Assembly: GCA_018902545.1 (NCBI GenBank)
Contig: JAHIQM010000007.1
Span: 62,001 to 126,000, forward strand
Length of the DNA stretch: 64,000 nt
Reading direction: 5' to 3'
Origin: Pseudomonadota bacterium
GTDB lineage: Bacteria > Desulfobacterota > Desulfovibrionia > Desulfovibrionales > Desulfomicrobiaceae
Shown: positions 43,225-52,300 of the stretch, piece by piece
How positions within the stretch are numbered: position 1 is the first letter of the stretch
Layout of the letters: every line of letters starts with the position of its first letter
Translations under genes and position numbers: made by a program
The notes under the pieces: model-generated
Databases searched by the model: none
What the model was told of the DNA's origin: nothing
Seen by the model: the letters and a program-made list of their open reading frames with translations, nothing else

Positions 43225-43453
43225 ATATTTGATTTAATTCACTATAGTAATCGGAGAAGCCTTCATCTCCTGCCTGCTCCCGGGCAGGATGATTACCAGA
43301 AAATAGCGTGAACAGGCTCTCCACAAGGTTTTTAAATTCCTTGGCACGGCAACCCGGTTCGGCGGGGTTGCCGCCCAGATACCGCAGGACAGCCTGGAAC
43401 TGCTGGTGCCTGAATTACGTGAGGCATAAAGACACCACTGAAGAAGAAAAATT

Positions 43454-43894
43454 ATGGAAAAAAACCATGCAGCACTAGGTACATTTAGTACCAATATCGA
43501 AGCGGAAGCGATCATTAGAGAGCTCCAGCAGTCTGTATCTGCCATGAAAAAACTGTCCATAGTGGGCAAGGGCTATCAAACTGAAGAACAAATGGTCGGC
43601 TCTTACAATAGCGGCGATCGCGCGATGGACTGGCGGCGACACGAGGCATTTTGGGGCGGCCTGTGGGGCATGTTGTTTGGCTCGACCCTTTTTGTTGTTG
43701 GCTCGGCCCTTTTTGTTCTGCCAGGCATCGGCCCCCTCCTCGTATTTGGCCCATTGTTTGGGTGGGTTGTCGGAATTCTGGGAGGTGCAATTGTTATTGG
43801 AGGACTGAGCACCTTGGGTGCGGCGTTGCTCAGTACCGGTATCCCCAAAAATAGCGGCCTGCGGCATGAGACAGCCCTCAACTCCGAAAAATAA
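43454..43894 (+). CDS. General-stress-protein-17M-like membrane protein
   Basis: 146 residues. An N-terminal region typical of YflT/GSP17M folds (GTFSTNIEAEAIIRELQQS, MKKLSIVGKGYQTEEQMVGS) precedes two hydrophobic segments (WGMLFGSTLFVVGSALFVLP and WVVGILGGAIVIGGLSTLGA). Similar proteins are general-stress genes of unknown function. The 229 bp upstream holds no gene I can support. Confidence 0.65.
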   Translation: MEKNHAALGTFSTNIEAEAIIRELQQSVSAMKKLSIVGKGYQTEEQMVGSYNSGDRAMDWRRHEAFWGGLWGMLFGSTLFVVGSALFVLPGIGPLLVFGPLFGWVVGILGGAIVIGGLSTLGAALLSTGIPKNSGLRHETALNSEK

Positions 43895-43908
43895 TAATTT
43901 TCTCGCGA

Positions 43909-43936
43909 TTGCGACACCGCGTATGAATGGTATTTT
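43909..43936 (+). promoter_or_regulatory. Sigma-70-like promoter of candidate small RNA locus 2
   Basis: TTGCGA, 16-bp spacer, TATTTT. Would start transcription near 43943, just before the shared CCTTGCTA. Confidence 0.4.
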
Positions 43937-44050
43937 CATAACGCTTCCTTGCTAGGGTCCGCGTAGTTCAATTCTCCATTCATGCGTGGCGTCGCCGCGA
44001 GTTGACGATACCCCTCCCGGCGTCAGCAAGCCGGGAGGGGAATTTTTTTT
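43937..44050 (+). ncRNA. Candidate small RNA, locus 2
   Basis: About 105-110 nt from the predicted start to the terminator. Shares CCTTGCTA (43947-43954), GAGTTGA (43999-44005) and the following ATACCCCTCCC with locus 1 at 29445-29567. No open frame with a ribosome site lies inside. Function unknown. Confidence 0.45.
44011..44050 (+). terminator. Rho-independent terminator
   Basis: Perfect 11-bp stem CCCCTCCCGGC / GCCGGGAGGGG, then AATTTTTTTT. Ends the candidate small RNA; too far (117 bp) from the preceding gene to be its obvious own terminator. Confidence 0.85.
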
Positions 44051-44192
44051 ATCACTCTAAAAAAAAGTAACAAACAATAACCTTCTGCGCATACGCCAAT
44101 AGTAATACTGTAAAGAAATTTGAGCTCAAATTTTAACAGAATAATAATAACCACATAAGCTCGTTACGACCTTCGCGGCATATTACAGATGC

Positions 44193-44204
44193 GCCATATA
44201 TGGC
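44193..44204. promoter_or_regulatory. Putative activator site, perfect palindrome GCCATATATGGC
   Basis: 97 bp upstream of the -24 element at 44302. The only perfectly palindromic member of the GYCATATAYSGY set. Confidence 0.6.
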
Positions 44205-44301
44205 GGGATCAGCCCGGCAATCTCCTCGCTCAGCCCTCAGCGTGATTTAATTTCTCTCTTATAATCATATAGTTACATTGCGCGAATGATCGCGCCAAGT
44301 C

Positions 44302-44316
44302 TGGCACGTTCGTTGC
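44302..44316 (+). promoter_or_regulatory. Sigma-54 promoter of the csbD gene (full consensus)
   Basis: TGGCACGTTCGTTGC: every conserved base of the -24/-12 consensus. A hairpin (ACGCCCCAT / ATGGGGGCGT, 44346-44374) lies in the predicted leader. Confidence 0.88.
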
Positions 44317-44422
44317 GGTGCATATTATGCCCTCGTAAACGCGTCACGCCCCATTTCATAAAATATGGGGGCGTAAAAAAACGAGGATAATTTGGAGTTT
44401 CTTACAAAAACAGGAGAAGAGC

Positions 44423-44602
44423 ATGAAATCCAGCACAAAAAACAAGACGGAAGGCGTTTACCATGAAGGCAAAGGCAAGATCAAGGAAACCGTCGGAAAG
44501 ATCACCAACAATGCCTCGCTGGAAGCGGAAGGACGCGCGGAAAAGATAGGGGGCAAGGTGCAGAAAAAAGTCGGCGAGGTGGAAAAGGTTTTGGAAGAAT
44601 AG
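44423..44602 (+). CDS. CsbD family stress protein
   Basis: 59 residues: MKSSTKNKTEGVYHEGKGKI, KETVGKITNNASLEAEGRAE, KIGGKVQKKVGEVEKVLEE. This is the full CsbD pattern (G-x-G-K-x-K-E-x-x-G then A-E-G-x-x-x-K). GGAGAAG precedes the ATG. CsbD-like proteins are abundant, disordered and induced by general stress; biochemical role unknown. Directly under the consensus sigma-54 promoter at 44302, an unusual arrangement since csbD in Bacillus is under sigma-B. Confidence 0.9.
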   Translation: MKSSTKNKTEGVYHEGKGKIKETVGKITNNASLEAEGRAEKIGGKVQKKVGEVEKVLEE

Positions 44603-44739
44603 CTGGGCGCAGGCCTACCTGTTGCCCCTCATTCGGCCACCACGAATCCACGCCATGCCGAGACGGTGATCAACACCCCGGAGAGTGAAGGTGCTCTTCG
44701 GGCAACCTCCTCCCTTAAAATTTAAAAGGTTACATTTTC

Positions 44740-45507
44740 ATGAAAACGACATTTATTCGATCCCTGCTTTTCACAGCGGCGGTGCTTTTGGTCTTCGGCA
44801 TGCCTTTGCAGGCGGCTGAGTCGGATCGCGATATAGAAGCATCCGCCAAACAGTCGCATGTATTCAAAAAATACCTGCAGAATGATGACATCAAGATAGA
44901 GTCCAAGGATGGCGTCGTCACCATGACAGGAGTTGTCTCCGGAAACTACCACAAAACCCTGGCTCAGGAAACCGTCGCCAATCTTCCCGGAGTCAAAAGT
45001 GTGGATAACAAGCTCGAACTCAAGGGCACCCCACCTTCCGCAAACACCGACGCATGGGTGCTCGACAATGTAGTCGCGACACTTTTGTTTCACCGCAGCG
45101 TCAGCCCAACAACAACACAGGTCAATGTTAAAGACGGTGTCGTGACTTTAAAAGGTAAAGCATCCAGTCAGGCTCAAAAGGAATTGACCACTGAATACGC
45201 AATGGATGTCGAAGGCGTGAAGGAAGTCAAGAATGAAATGACCGTTGAGGGGGCTCAAGAACAGGCTGACGACAAGAAGCAGACCATCAGCGAAACAATT
45301 GATGACGCATCAATTACCACCCAGGTCAAGATGACGCTCCTCTATCACCGCTCGACCAGCGCCCTCAACACCAAGGTCGAGACCATGGACGGCGTCGTCA
45401 CTCTGACTGGCGAGGCACAGAACGCGGCAGAAGCGACTCTGGCCACCAAGCTTGCCTCCGACGTGAATGGTGTGAAGGAAGTCAAAAACCAGATGAGCGT
45501 CAAATAA
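44740..45507 (+). CDS. Triple BON domain periplasmic protein (OsmY-like)
   Basis: 255 residues. The signal peptide (cleavage after PLQA) is followed by three BON domains, each with the GVVT(M/L)xG core: SKDGVVTMTGVVSG, VKDGVVTLKGKASS and METMDGVVTLTGEAQN, each closing with a GVKxVxN strand. OsmY-type proteins act as periplasmic chaperones or lipid binders under osmotic shock. Shares an operon-like stretch with the DUF3185 gene 33 bp downstream. A weak GG-N10-GC site at 44611 is not convincing as its promoter. Confidence 0.92.
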   Translation: MKTTFIRSLLFTAAVLLVFGMPLQAAESDRDIEASAKQSHVFKKYLQNDDIKIESKDGVVTMTGVVSGNYHKTLAQETVANLPGVKSVDNKLELKGTPPSANTDAWVLDNVVATLLFHRSVSPTTTQVNVKDGVVTLKGKASSQAQKELTTEYAMDVEGVKEVKNEMTVEGAQEQADDKKQTISETIDDASITTQVKMTLLYHRSTSALNTKVETMDGVVTLTGEAQNAAEATLATKLASDVNGVKEVKNQMSVK

Positions 45508-45539
45508 CGCTAAACGCGTTGCAACAAACTGGAGTTGTC

Positions 45540-45761
45540 ATGAAAACATTGAGCATAGTGGGAATCCTGCTGATCGTTCTGGGCATAGCGGCCTTTGCAT
45601 ATCAAGGCATAACCTACACGACCCAGGAAAAAGTTGTTGATCTCGGCCCTCTCCAGATGACGGCTGAAAAAACACGGACGATCCCCCTGCCCCCGATCAT
45701 GGGCGCGATCGCTCTTGTGGGCGGCATCGCACTTCTGATTGTGGGAAAAAGAAGCGCTTAG
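45540..45761 (+). CDS. DUF3185 small membrane protein
   Basis: 73 residues from the ATG at 45540 (GGAG close upstream). Two helices (LSIVGILLIVLGIAAFAYQG and GAIALVGGIALLIVGKRSA) flank the conserved YTTQEKVVDLGPLQMTAEKT loop that defines DUF3185. Function unknown; regularly found in osmotic-stress gene groups. Confidence 0.88.
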   Translation: MKTLSIVGILLIVLGIAAFAYQGITYTTQEKVVDLGPLQMTAEKTRTIPLPPIMGAIALVGGIALLIVGKRSA

Positions 45762-45833
45762 CGGAATATCTGTCCTATTCACAAAGCAGCCATGCCTTCT
45801 TTCATCGGCAACAGAGGCCGCTGCAATTAATAA

Positions 45834-45853
45834 TGTCACTGCAAAAGCCGCCA
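45834..45853 (+). repeat. Fragment of the interspersed repeat, copy E
   Basis: ATGTCACTGCAAAAGCCGCC matches the end of copy D inverted. Too short to be functional alone. Confidence 0.35.
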
Positions 45854-45882
45854 ACATCATCAACACGCAATGGAGAGAAGAA

Positions 45883-46032
45883 ATGTTATACACTATCGCC
45901 GGAGTTCTCATAATTTTGTGGCTACTTGGAATCGTCAGTGGTTACACAATGGGTTCGTTTATCCATATACTCCTTGTTGTTGCCGTCATTGTCATCCTCG
46001 TAAATTTAATTCAGGGAAGACGAGTACTTTAA
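45883..46032 (+). CDS. lmo0937-family small membrane protein
   Basis: 49 residues from the ATG at 45883 (GGAGAGAAGAA upstream): MLYTIAGVLIILWLLGIVSG, then YTMGSFIHILLVVAVIVILV and NLIQGRRVL. This two-helix pattern with a basic end is a widespread family of unknown function. The longer open frame around it starts inside the DUF3185 gene and is not the real start. Confidence 0.82.
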   Translation: MLYTIAGVLIILWLLGIVSGYTMGSFIHILLVVAVIVILVNLIQGRRVL

Positions 46033-46050
46033 CTAATAAGGAGATCTGAT

Positions 46051-47067
46051 ATGAATAAATACATTTTAGGCGTTGCATTATTGCTTTTTTCACTTAGTGT
46101 TGGAAACTTTGCCTCTGCGCAGGAACCAGAGTTATCATACTTCATAACTCCATATGTTGGATATACTTGGTTTGATAATGACCAAGACGTAGACGATAAT
46201 CCTGCTTACGGACTGCGTCTTGGATACAATTTTACAAAGTATTTTGGATTGGAGACTTCCGTAGAATACATCAACACGAACTACGATAAAGACGGCAATT
46301 CCCGATCAGTCAACATCGGCAATTATCGACTGGACGGCATTTTCAATCTGCTCCCAGACAGTCAGCTCGTTCCCTTTGTTTTCGCCGGAGTCGGTGGACA
46401 GTATATTGATTATCCCAGCGGGACTAGCAACAGACACGCCGCAACAGTCAACTACGGCGCAGGGTTGAAGTATTTTCTATCCGAATACGTAGCACTTAGG
46501 GCTGACGTACGCCAGATCCATGTTTTCCAGAACATTGATGACATCGACGACAGGCGCGATATAGAAGCAACTTTGGGAGTCACCTATTATTTTGGTGGGC
46601 CTGAAGTGCAGCCGACTCCAGATCCGGTCCCAGTCACCCAGGCACCTGCCGCCCCCATGGTCGCCCAGCAAACTGTGGTTGCCGAGCCCCAGCCCGAGCC
46701 CGAAGTCGTGGTGCTCGTTTTTGAAGACATCCACTTCGACTTCGATTCATCGACCCTCAAACCGGAAGCCAAAACAATTCTGAAAAGAAACATTCAACTT
46801 CTGAAAGACAATCCGAGAACGCACGTCCGCATTGCAGGCTACACGTCCGCCTCGGGCTCCGAAGAGTACAACCAACGGCTCAGTGAACGCAGGGCGAATG
46901 CGGTCAAGGATTACCTCATAAATGAAGGAATCATCACCGAAAATCGGCTTTCCATAATTGGATACGGAGACAATCGTCCCGCCGAACATGAAGTTTCACC
47001 GCAGGACATCTTGTCTGAAGCGGCGAAGGCAAACATGCGGGTTCTCTTTGAAATCATCGTCAAATAG
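46051..47067 (+). CDS. OmpA-family outer-membrane protein
   Basis: 338 residues. Signal peptide (cleavage after FASA), eight-stranded OmpA-like barrel (SYFITPYVGYTWFDND, GLRLGYNFTKYFGLETSVEY, LPDSQLVPFVFAGVGGQYID), a Pro-rich linker at ~190-215 and a C-terminal OmpA domain: IHFDFDSSTLKPEAKTIL, VRIAGYTSASGSEEYNQRLS and RANAVKDYLINEGI. Anchors outer membrane to peptidoglycan through the C-terminal domain. AGGAG lies upstream. Last small gene of the envelope-stress block. Confidence 0.92.
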   Translation: MNKYILGVALLLFSLSVGNFASAQEPELSYFITPYVGYTWFDNDQDVDDNPAYGLRLGYNFTKYFGLETSVEYINTNYDKDGNSRSVNIGNYRLDGIFNLLPDSQLVPFVFAGVGGQYIDYPSGTSNRHAATVNYGAGLKYFLSEYVALRADVRQIHVFQNIDDIDDRRDIEATLGVTYYFGGPEVQPTPDPVPVTQAPAAPMVAQQTVVAEPQPEPEVVVLVFEDIHFDFDSSTLKPEAKTILKRNIQLLKDNPRTHVRIAGYTSASGSEEYNQRLSERRANAVKDYLINEGIITENRLSIIGYGDNRPAEHEVSPQDILSEAAKANMRVLFEIIVK

Positions 47068-47127
47068 AAATTTGCACGGACTAAAAGCCCTGCGCGTGAG
47101 AAAGTCTATCCTCGATGGAGAAGTCTG

Positions 47128-49245
47128 ATGAAGAGCCGAATCGGTCATTCCGGAAGCCCGGATCTGCTTCGCCGCAAGGCTGAAGAACTCAGCCGGAAGA
47201 GCGAAGCAGATTCGCCGGAGAGCCTCGCCACGGCCCCCGCCGAAGAGGCATCGTGGATGGTTCATGAACTGCGCGTACACCAAATCGAGCTTGAGATGCA
47301 AAATGAGGAATTGCGCAGGACTCACGCAGAACTCGAAAAAGAAAACCAGAAGTATCTGGATCTCTACGACTTTGCTCCGGTGGGCTATTGCACGCTCTCG
47401 GAACAGGGGCAGATCATGGCAGCAAATCTCACTGCCACGACAATGATCGGCATGACCCGTAACACTCTCATCGGGCAGCAAATGAGCCGCTTCATCTGTG
47501 ATGAAGACCGGCACACCTTCGCCGACGAGATAAAACAACTGTTTGCAACCCAGGTCGCGCAGAGCTGCGCGCTGCGCATAAAAAAAACAGGCGGCGCGCA
47601 GTTCTGGGCCTACCTGGAATTGAATTTGAGGCCACGCAATGGCTTGCCCATGTGCCACGTCGTCATAAGCGACATAAGCGACCAAAAAAAGGCTGAAATC
47701 GCGCTGGCCGAGAGCGAACAGCATTTCAGAAACCTGGCCAATTGCGGCCAGGCACTGATCTGGACTGCCGGACAAGACAAGCTGTGCGATTATTTCAATG
47801 CACCCTGGCTCGACTTCACCGGGCGCACGCTGGACCAGGAACTCGGCAATGGCTGGTTCGAAGGAGTGCACGCGGAGGATAGGGACCGTTGCCTGAACAT
47901 CTATGTCACGGCCTTTGACCGGCACGAACCGTTCAGCATGGAGTACCGGCTGCGCCATGCCGACGGCGAATACCGCTGGCTGGTGGATCAGGGTACTCCA
48001 CTCTTCGATTCCGGGGGCGCATTCACCGGCTACATCGGCCATTGTCTGGACATCACTCCCCGCAAGCACATGGAAGAGGAGCTTGTGTCCATGAAAAACG
48101 CGGCGGAATCGGCAAATAAGGCCAAGAGCGCATTTCTGACCAACATGAGTCATGAAATCAGGACCCCGTTAAATGGCCTGCTGGGCATGATGCAACTGCT
48201 GGAAATGACAGAGACAAGCGACGAACAGCGCACGTATATCGAGATGGCTATTCGCTCAGGAGGCAGACTTACCCGCCTTTTAAGCGACATCCTGGACCTG
48301 TCCCGCATCGAGGCCGGCCGGATGCCCATCAATGAGGAACCGTTCAACCTGTCCGAAACGTTTTCCGCCATCACCGACAGTTTTGGCCCGCTGAGCCTGC
48401 AAAAGAACCTGCCTGTCCGTATCGACGTTGCGCCGGATGTGCCCCGGGACGTGTTCGGGGATGAGGTCCGCGTCCGGCAGGTGCTGTTCAATCTTGTCGG
48501 CAACGCCATGAAGTTTAGCGGCCAGGGAGAGGTCCGGATCGAGGTCTCGACCCTGCTGCCCCTGCCGCCGGACACGATTCGCATACTGTTCTGCGTCACC
48601 GACACAGGCGCGGGAATGGGCGACACGACGCTTGCGACCTTGGGATCTCCGTTCACCCAGGCCTCCGAGGGATTCACGCGCACGCATCAGGGCGCGGGCC
48701 TCGGGCTCTCCATATGTAAGCGTCTTGTATCCACCATGGGCGGCACGCTGACCTTTGACAGCACCCTGGGAGTCGGAACCACCGCGTACCTGATGCTCCC
48801 ATTCAGGCGGCGGGCGTATTCAACCCTCCCGGATCAGCCCGGCGCCGTCTCCGCCACGCCATCGCTACGCATTCTGCTCGTCGAAGACGACGAAACAAGC
48901 CTTGTGGCAGAAACGCAGATGCTCAAAAAAATGGGACACACCGTGCAAACGGCGACCAACGGGATTGAAGCGCTCGAAAGCATGCGGCGCAATACCTTTG
49001 ATTGCGTGCTGATGGATGTGCAGATGGAAGTCATGGACGGTTTGGAGGCCACCAAAAACATCAGGGCGGACGTTTCCAAATTCTTTGACCCAAAAATCCC
49101 CATTGTCGCCATGACGGCATATGCAATGCGTGGCGATCGGGAGCGATTCATACTGGCAGGCATGGATAACTACATAGCAAAACCCTTCGACCGCACTAAT
49201 CTGGCGCAAGTGCTGGGCGGCATTGACGTCAATAACAGGAAATGA
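47128..49245 (+). CDS. PAS hybrid histidine kinase with receiver domain
   Basis: 705 residues. N-terminal coiled coil/PAS (HQIELEMQNEELRRTHAELE, LYDFAPVGYCTLSEQGQI), a second PAS/PAC (~190-315), HisKA with MSHEIRTPLNGLLGM (His near 341), HATPase with NLVGNAMKFSGQGEV and GAGLGLSICKRLV, then a receiver from ~580 (LRILLVEDDETS, phospho-acceptor in CVLMDVQM near 630, AKPFD). No membrane segment, so probably cytoplasmic. The first PAS module closely resembles that of the sigma-54 activator at 36665. The output partner is not visible in the window. Confidence 0.93.
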   Translation: MKSRIGHSGSPDLLRRKAEELSRKSEADSPESLATAPAEEASWMVHELRVHQIELEMQNEELRRTHAELEKENQKYLDLYDFAPVGYCTLSEQGQIMAANLTATTMIGMTRNTLIGQQMSRFICDEDRHTFADEIKQLFATQVAQSCALRIKKTGGAQFWAYLELNLRPRNGLPMCHVVISDISDQKKAEIALAESEQHFRNLANCGQALIWTAGQDKLCDYFNAPWLDFTGRTLDQELGNGWFEGVHAEDRDRCLNIYVTAFDRHEPFSMEYRLRHADGEYRWLVDQGTPLFDSGGAFTGYIGHCLDITPRKHMEEELVSMKNAAESANKAKSAFLTNMSHEIRTPLNGLLGMMQLLEMTETSDEQRTYIEMAIRSGGRLTRLLSDILDLSRIEAGRMPINEEPFNLSETFSAITDSFGPLSLQKNLPVRIDVAPDVPRDVFGDEVRVRQVLFNLVGNAMKFSGQGEVRIEVSTLLPLPPDTIRILFCVTDTGAGMGDTTLATLGSPFTQASEGFTRTHQGAGLGLSICKRLVSTMGGTLTFDSTLGVGTTAYLMLPFRRRAYSTLPDQPGAVSATPSLRILLVEDDETSLVAETQMLKKMGHTVQTATNGIEALESMRRNTFDCVLMDVQMEVMDGLEATKNIRADVSKFFDPKIPIVAMTAYAMRGDRERFILAGMDNYIAKPFDRTNLAQVLGGIDVNNRK

Positions 49246-49331
49246 GTCGCCCCGTCTGCATGCCGAATCATCCTTCCGCTTCCTTGCTGAAGACAACATG
49301 TAACCGTTAAATTCCACCAAATCCGCAACCA

Positions 49332-49346
49332 GGGCAAGTCTCATGC
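49332..49346 (+). promoter_or_regulatory. Possible sigma-54 promoter of ndvB
   Basis: GGGCAAGTCTCATGC followed by TTT; GG-N10-GC spacing correct, 30 bp before the ATG. No GYCATATAYSGY site is present at the usual distance, so it is weaker evidence than the others. Confidence 0.4.
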
Positions 49347-49375
49347 TTTCGCTCTAACTCAAGGGGACACCGCGC

Positions 49376-52300
49376 ATGAAGACGACGAGCGACATTGGCA
49401 AGAGCTCCTTTTTGAATCGCTGGAAACGTCTGGCCGGACGCGGCCCGTCTGAAAAGAGCATCGACGCGGAGCACCCCCTCCGGGCGGAACTGTTCAGTGC
49501 CTCTCAGATGGAGCAGCACGGCAAGATCCTGGCAAGCATGCATCAGCTCACCGGCAGGCGCACGCAAAATCGCCTCCTGTCGCGCCTGGCCGAAAACGAG
49601 CACGTGTTGCGGGGCGTGCACCGCCTGCTGACGGAGGATGTCAAGCAAGATCAGCGCATGACTCCGGCCGGAGAATGGCTGCTCGACAATTTCTATGTCA
49701 TCGAAGAACAGATCCGCACCGCAGCCAAACACTTTCCCAAGGGCTACAGCCGCGAGCTGCCACAACTGCACGGCGGGCATTCGTCCGGTCTGCCGCGCGT
49801 GTACGACCTCGCCCTGGAGGCGATCTCGCACGGCGACGGCCGCGTGGATCCGGAATATCTGAGCCGATTTGTAGCCGCCTACCAGACCATTACGCCCTTA
49901 AAACTCGGCGAGCTGTGGGCCATCCCCATCATGCTGCGCCTGGCCCTGATCGAGAACCTGCGCCGGGTCGCTGCCCGCCTCCTCGTACGCAGGAAGGACC
50001 GCAACAGAGCCGATTATTGGGCTAATCTGATGACCGAGGTGGCCACCACCGACCCCAAGAGCCTGATCCTGACCATCGCCGACATGGCCAGGTCCGATCC
50101 GCCCATGGCCAGCTCCTTTGTCGCGGAACTGACCCGCCGTCTACAAGGTCAGGGCCCGGCTCAATCCCTCCCGCTGTCCTGGATCGAACGTCGCCTGTCC
50201 GAATCCGGCCAGACCATCGATCAGCTGGTGCGCCTGGAAAACCAGCAGCAGGCCTCCGACCAGATCTCCATCAGCAACAGCATCGGCAGCCTGCGCTCCT
50301 TGACCGCCACGAACTGGAACGATTTTGTCGAGTCGCTAAGCGCGGTCGAGGGTATTCTTGGGCAAGACCCCATTTCCATCTACAGCAAGATGAATTTTTC
50401 CACCCGGGACCGCTATCGGCATGTCGTTGAAACAATAGCTAAAAAAAGCCCGCATTCCGAGCCCGAGGTGGCGCGCAGGGCACTGGAATTGGCGCGGGAG
50501 GGCGCGGCAGGTCAGGACGAAGAACGCAAGGCCCATGTCGGGTTCTACCTGGTCGGGGACGGGCTGGCTCAGCTTGAGCGACTGGTGGAGGTACGCCGGT
50601 CGCCCGCTGCGGCGCTGTGCGCTCTTGGTCGGCGATTTTTCTGCTATGGCGGCGGCATCGTACTCCTGACGGCCATACTGACCGCGCTGCTTGCGGCCAA
50701 GGCCCATGGTGACGGGCTGAGCGGCTGGCATCTCGGCTTTTTTTGTCTGCTCCTCGTGCTCTGCAGCGGCCACCTGTCGGTGTCGCTCGCGAATTGGATG
50801 GCCACGCTGCTGGCCACTCCGCACCTGCTGCCGCGCATGGACTTTTCCAAGGGCATTCCGCCCGAAGCGCGGACCCTGGTCGTGGTCCCGACGATGCTCA
50901 CCTGCACACGCGGCATCGAGGAACTGATCAACGATCTCGAAGTGCGATTTCTGGGGAATCGTGACCAGCACCTCCACTTTGCCCTGCTCACGGATCTGGC
51001 CGACGCAGCCCAGCAAGTCCTGCCTGAGGACGAGGAACTGGTCAGCCTGGCCAGTGGCATGATCGAAGTGTTGAACGCCAAATACCCAGGCGATGCGGGC
51101 AGCACGTTCTTTCTGCTCCATCGCCCGCGCAGTTACAACACGGCCGAACGCAAATGGATGGGCTTTGAACGCAAGCGCGGAAAACTCGGGGATTTGAACG
51201 CCCTGCTCAGCGGGGGCACGGCTGATGCGGCGGATCGCTTCGCGCTCATCGTCGGCGACACGTCCATCCTGCCGGACATCAGGTTCGTCATCACCCTGGA
51301 CACCGACACGCAGTTGCCCCGCGACTCGGCGCGCCAGTTCGTGGGCGCCCTGTGCCATCCCCTGAATCGCGCCCGCTACGACACGGCGCGCGGGCGCGTT
51401 GTGGACGGCTACGGCATCCTGCAGCCACGGGTTGCGGTCAGCCTGCCCGGTGCGAATCGTTCGCGATATGCGCGGATGTGCGCCAGCGAGGTCGGCATCG
51501 ACCCCTACACCAGCGCTGTCTCCGATGTGTATCAGGACCTGTTCGGCGAAGGATCCTTCATCGGCAAGGGCATCTATGACGTGGAAGTGTTCAGGCAGGC
51601 CCTGGACGGCCGGTTTCCAGACAACCGAATTCTGAGCCACGATCTTCTGGAAGGCTGTTATGCCAGGGCAGGGCTTTTGAGCGATGTGGAACTGTATGAA
51701 CAGTACCCGACCCGCTACAGCGAGGACGTGGCCCGCAGGCATCGCTGGATCCGCGGCGATTGGCAGATTGCCCGCTGGCTGATGCCCCGGGTTCCCGGCG
51801 CGGAAGGGCGGCTGCGCAAAAACCCCATCTCCATGCTGTCCCAATGGAAAATTCTCGACAATCTGCGGCGGAGCCTCAGCGCCGCGGCGTTGACCCTGCT
51901 TCTGCTCCTGAGCTGGACGGTCCTGCCTGACGCCCTGTTCTGGACCACGGTGGTACTCGGCATCATTCTGGTTCCGTGCCTGGTGGACTCGCTTTCAAAC
52001 GTGTTCAAAAAACCCGATGACGTATCCCTGTGGCAGCACCTCGCCGCGTCAACAGTTCTGGCCCGCCAGCATTTCGGGCGGGCGCTCTTCACCCTTGCCT
52101 GCCTGCCCTACGAGGCCTTCTTCAGCCTGGACGCGATCCTGCGGACCATCTGGAGGATGCTGATCTCGCATCGGGGCCTGCTGGAGTGGAATCCGTCAAA
52201 CTGCGCCCAAAACGTCCACGTCGGTTTCGGCAGCTCACTCAAGGCCATGTGGATCGGGCCACTGCTGGCCATCAGTGTGGCGGCAGGGCTCGCCGTATCA

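Noticed and set aside
44611-44625. AGGCCTACCTGTTGC upstream of the triple-BON gene as a sigma-54 promoter
   Set aside because: The -12 fits but the -24 is AGGCC; in GC-rich DNA a GG-N10-GC hit of this quality is expected by chance, and no upstream motif is present.
50336-51844. 502-codon minus-strand open frame inside ndvB
   Set aside because: Antisense of conserved GT84 sequence; no start signal.
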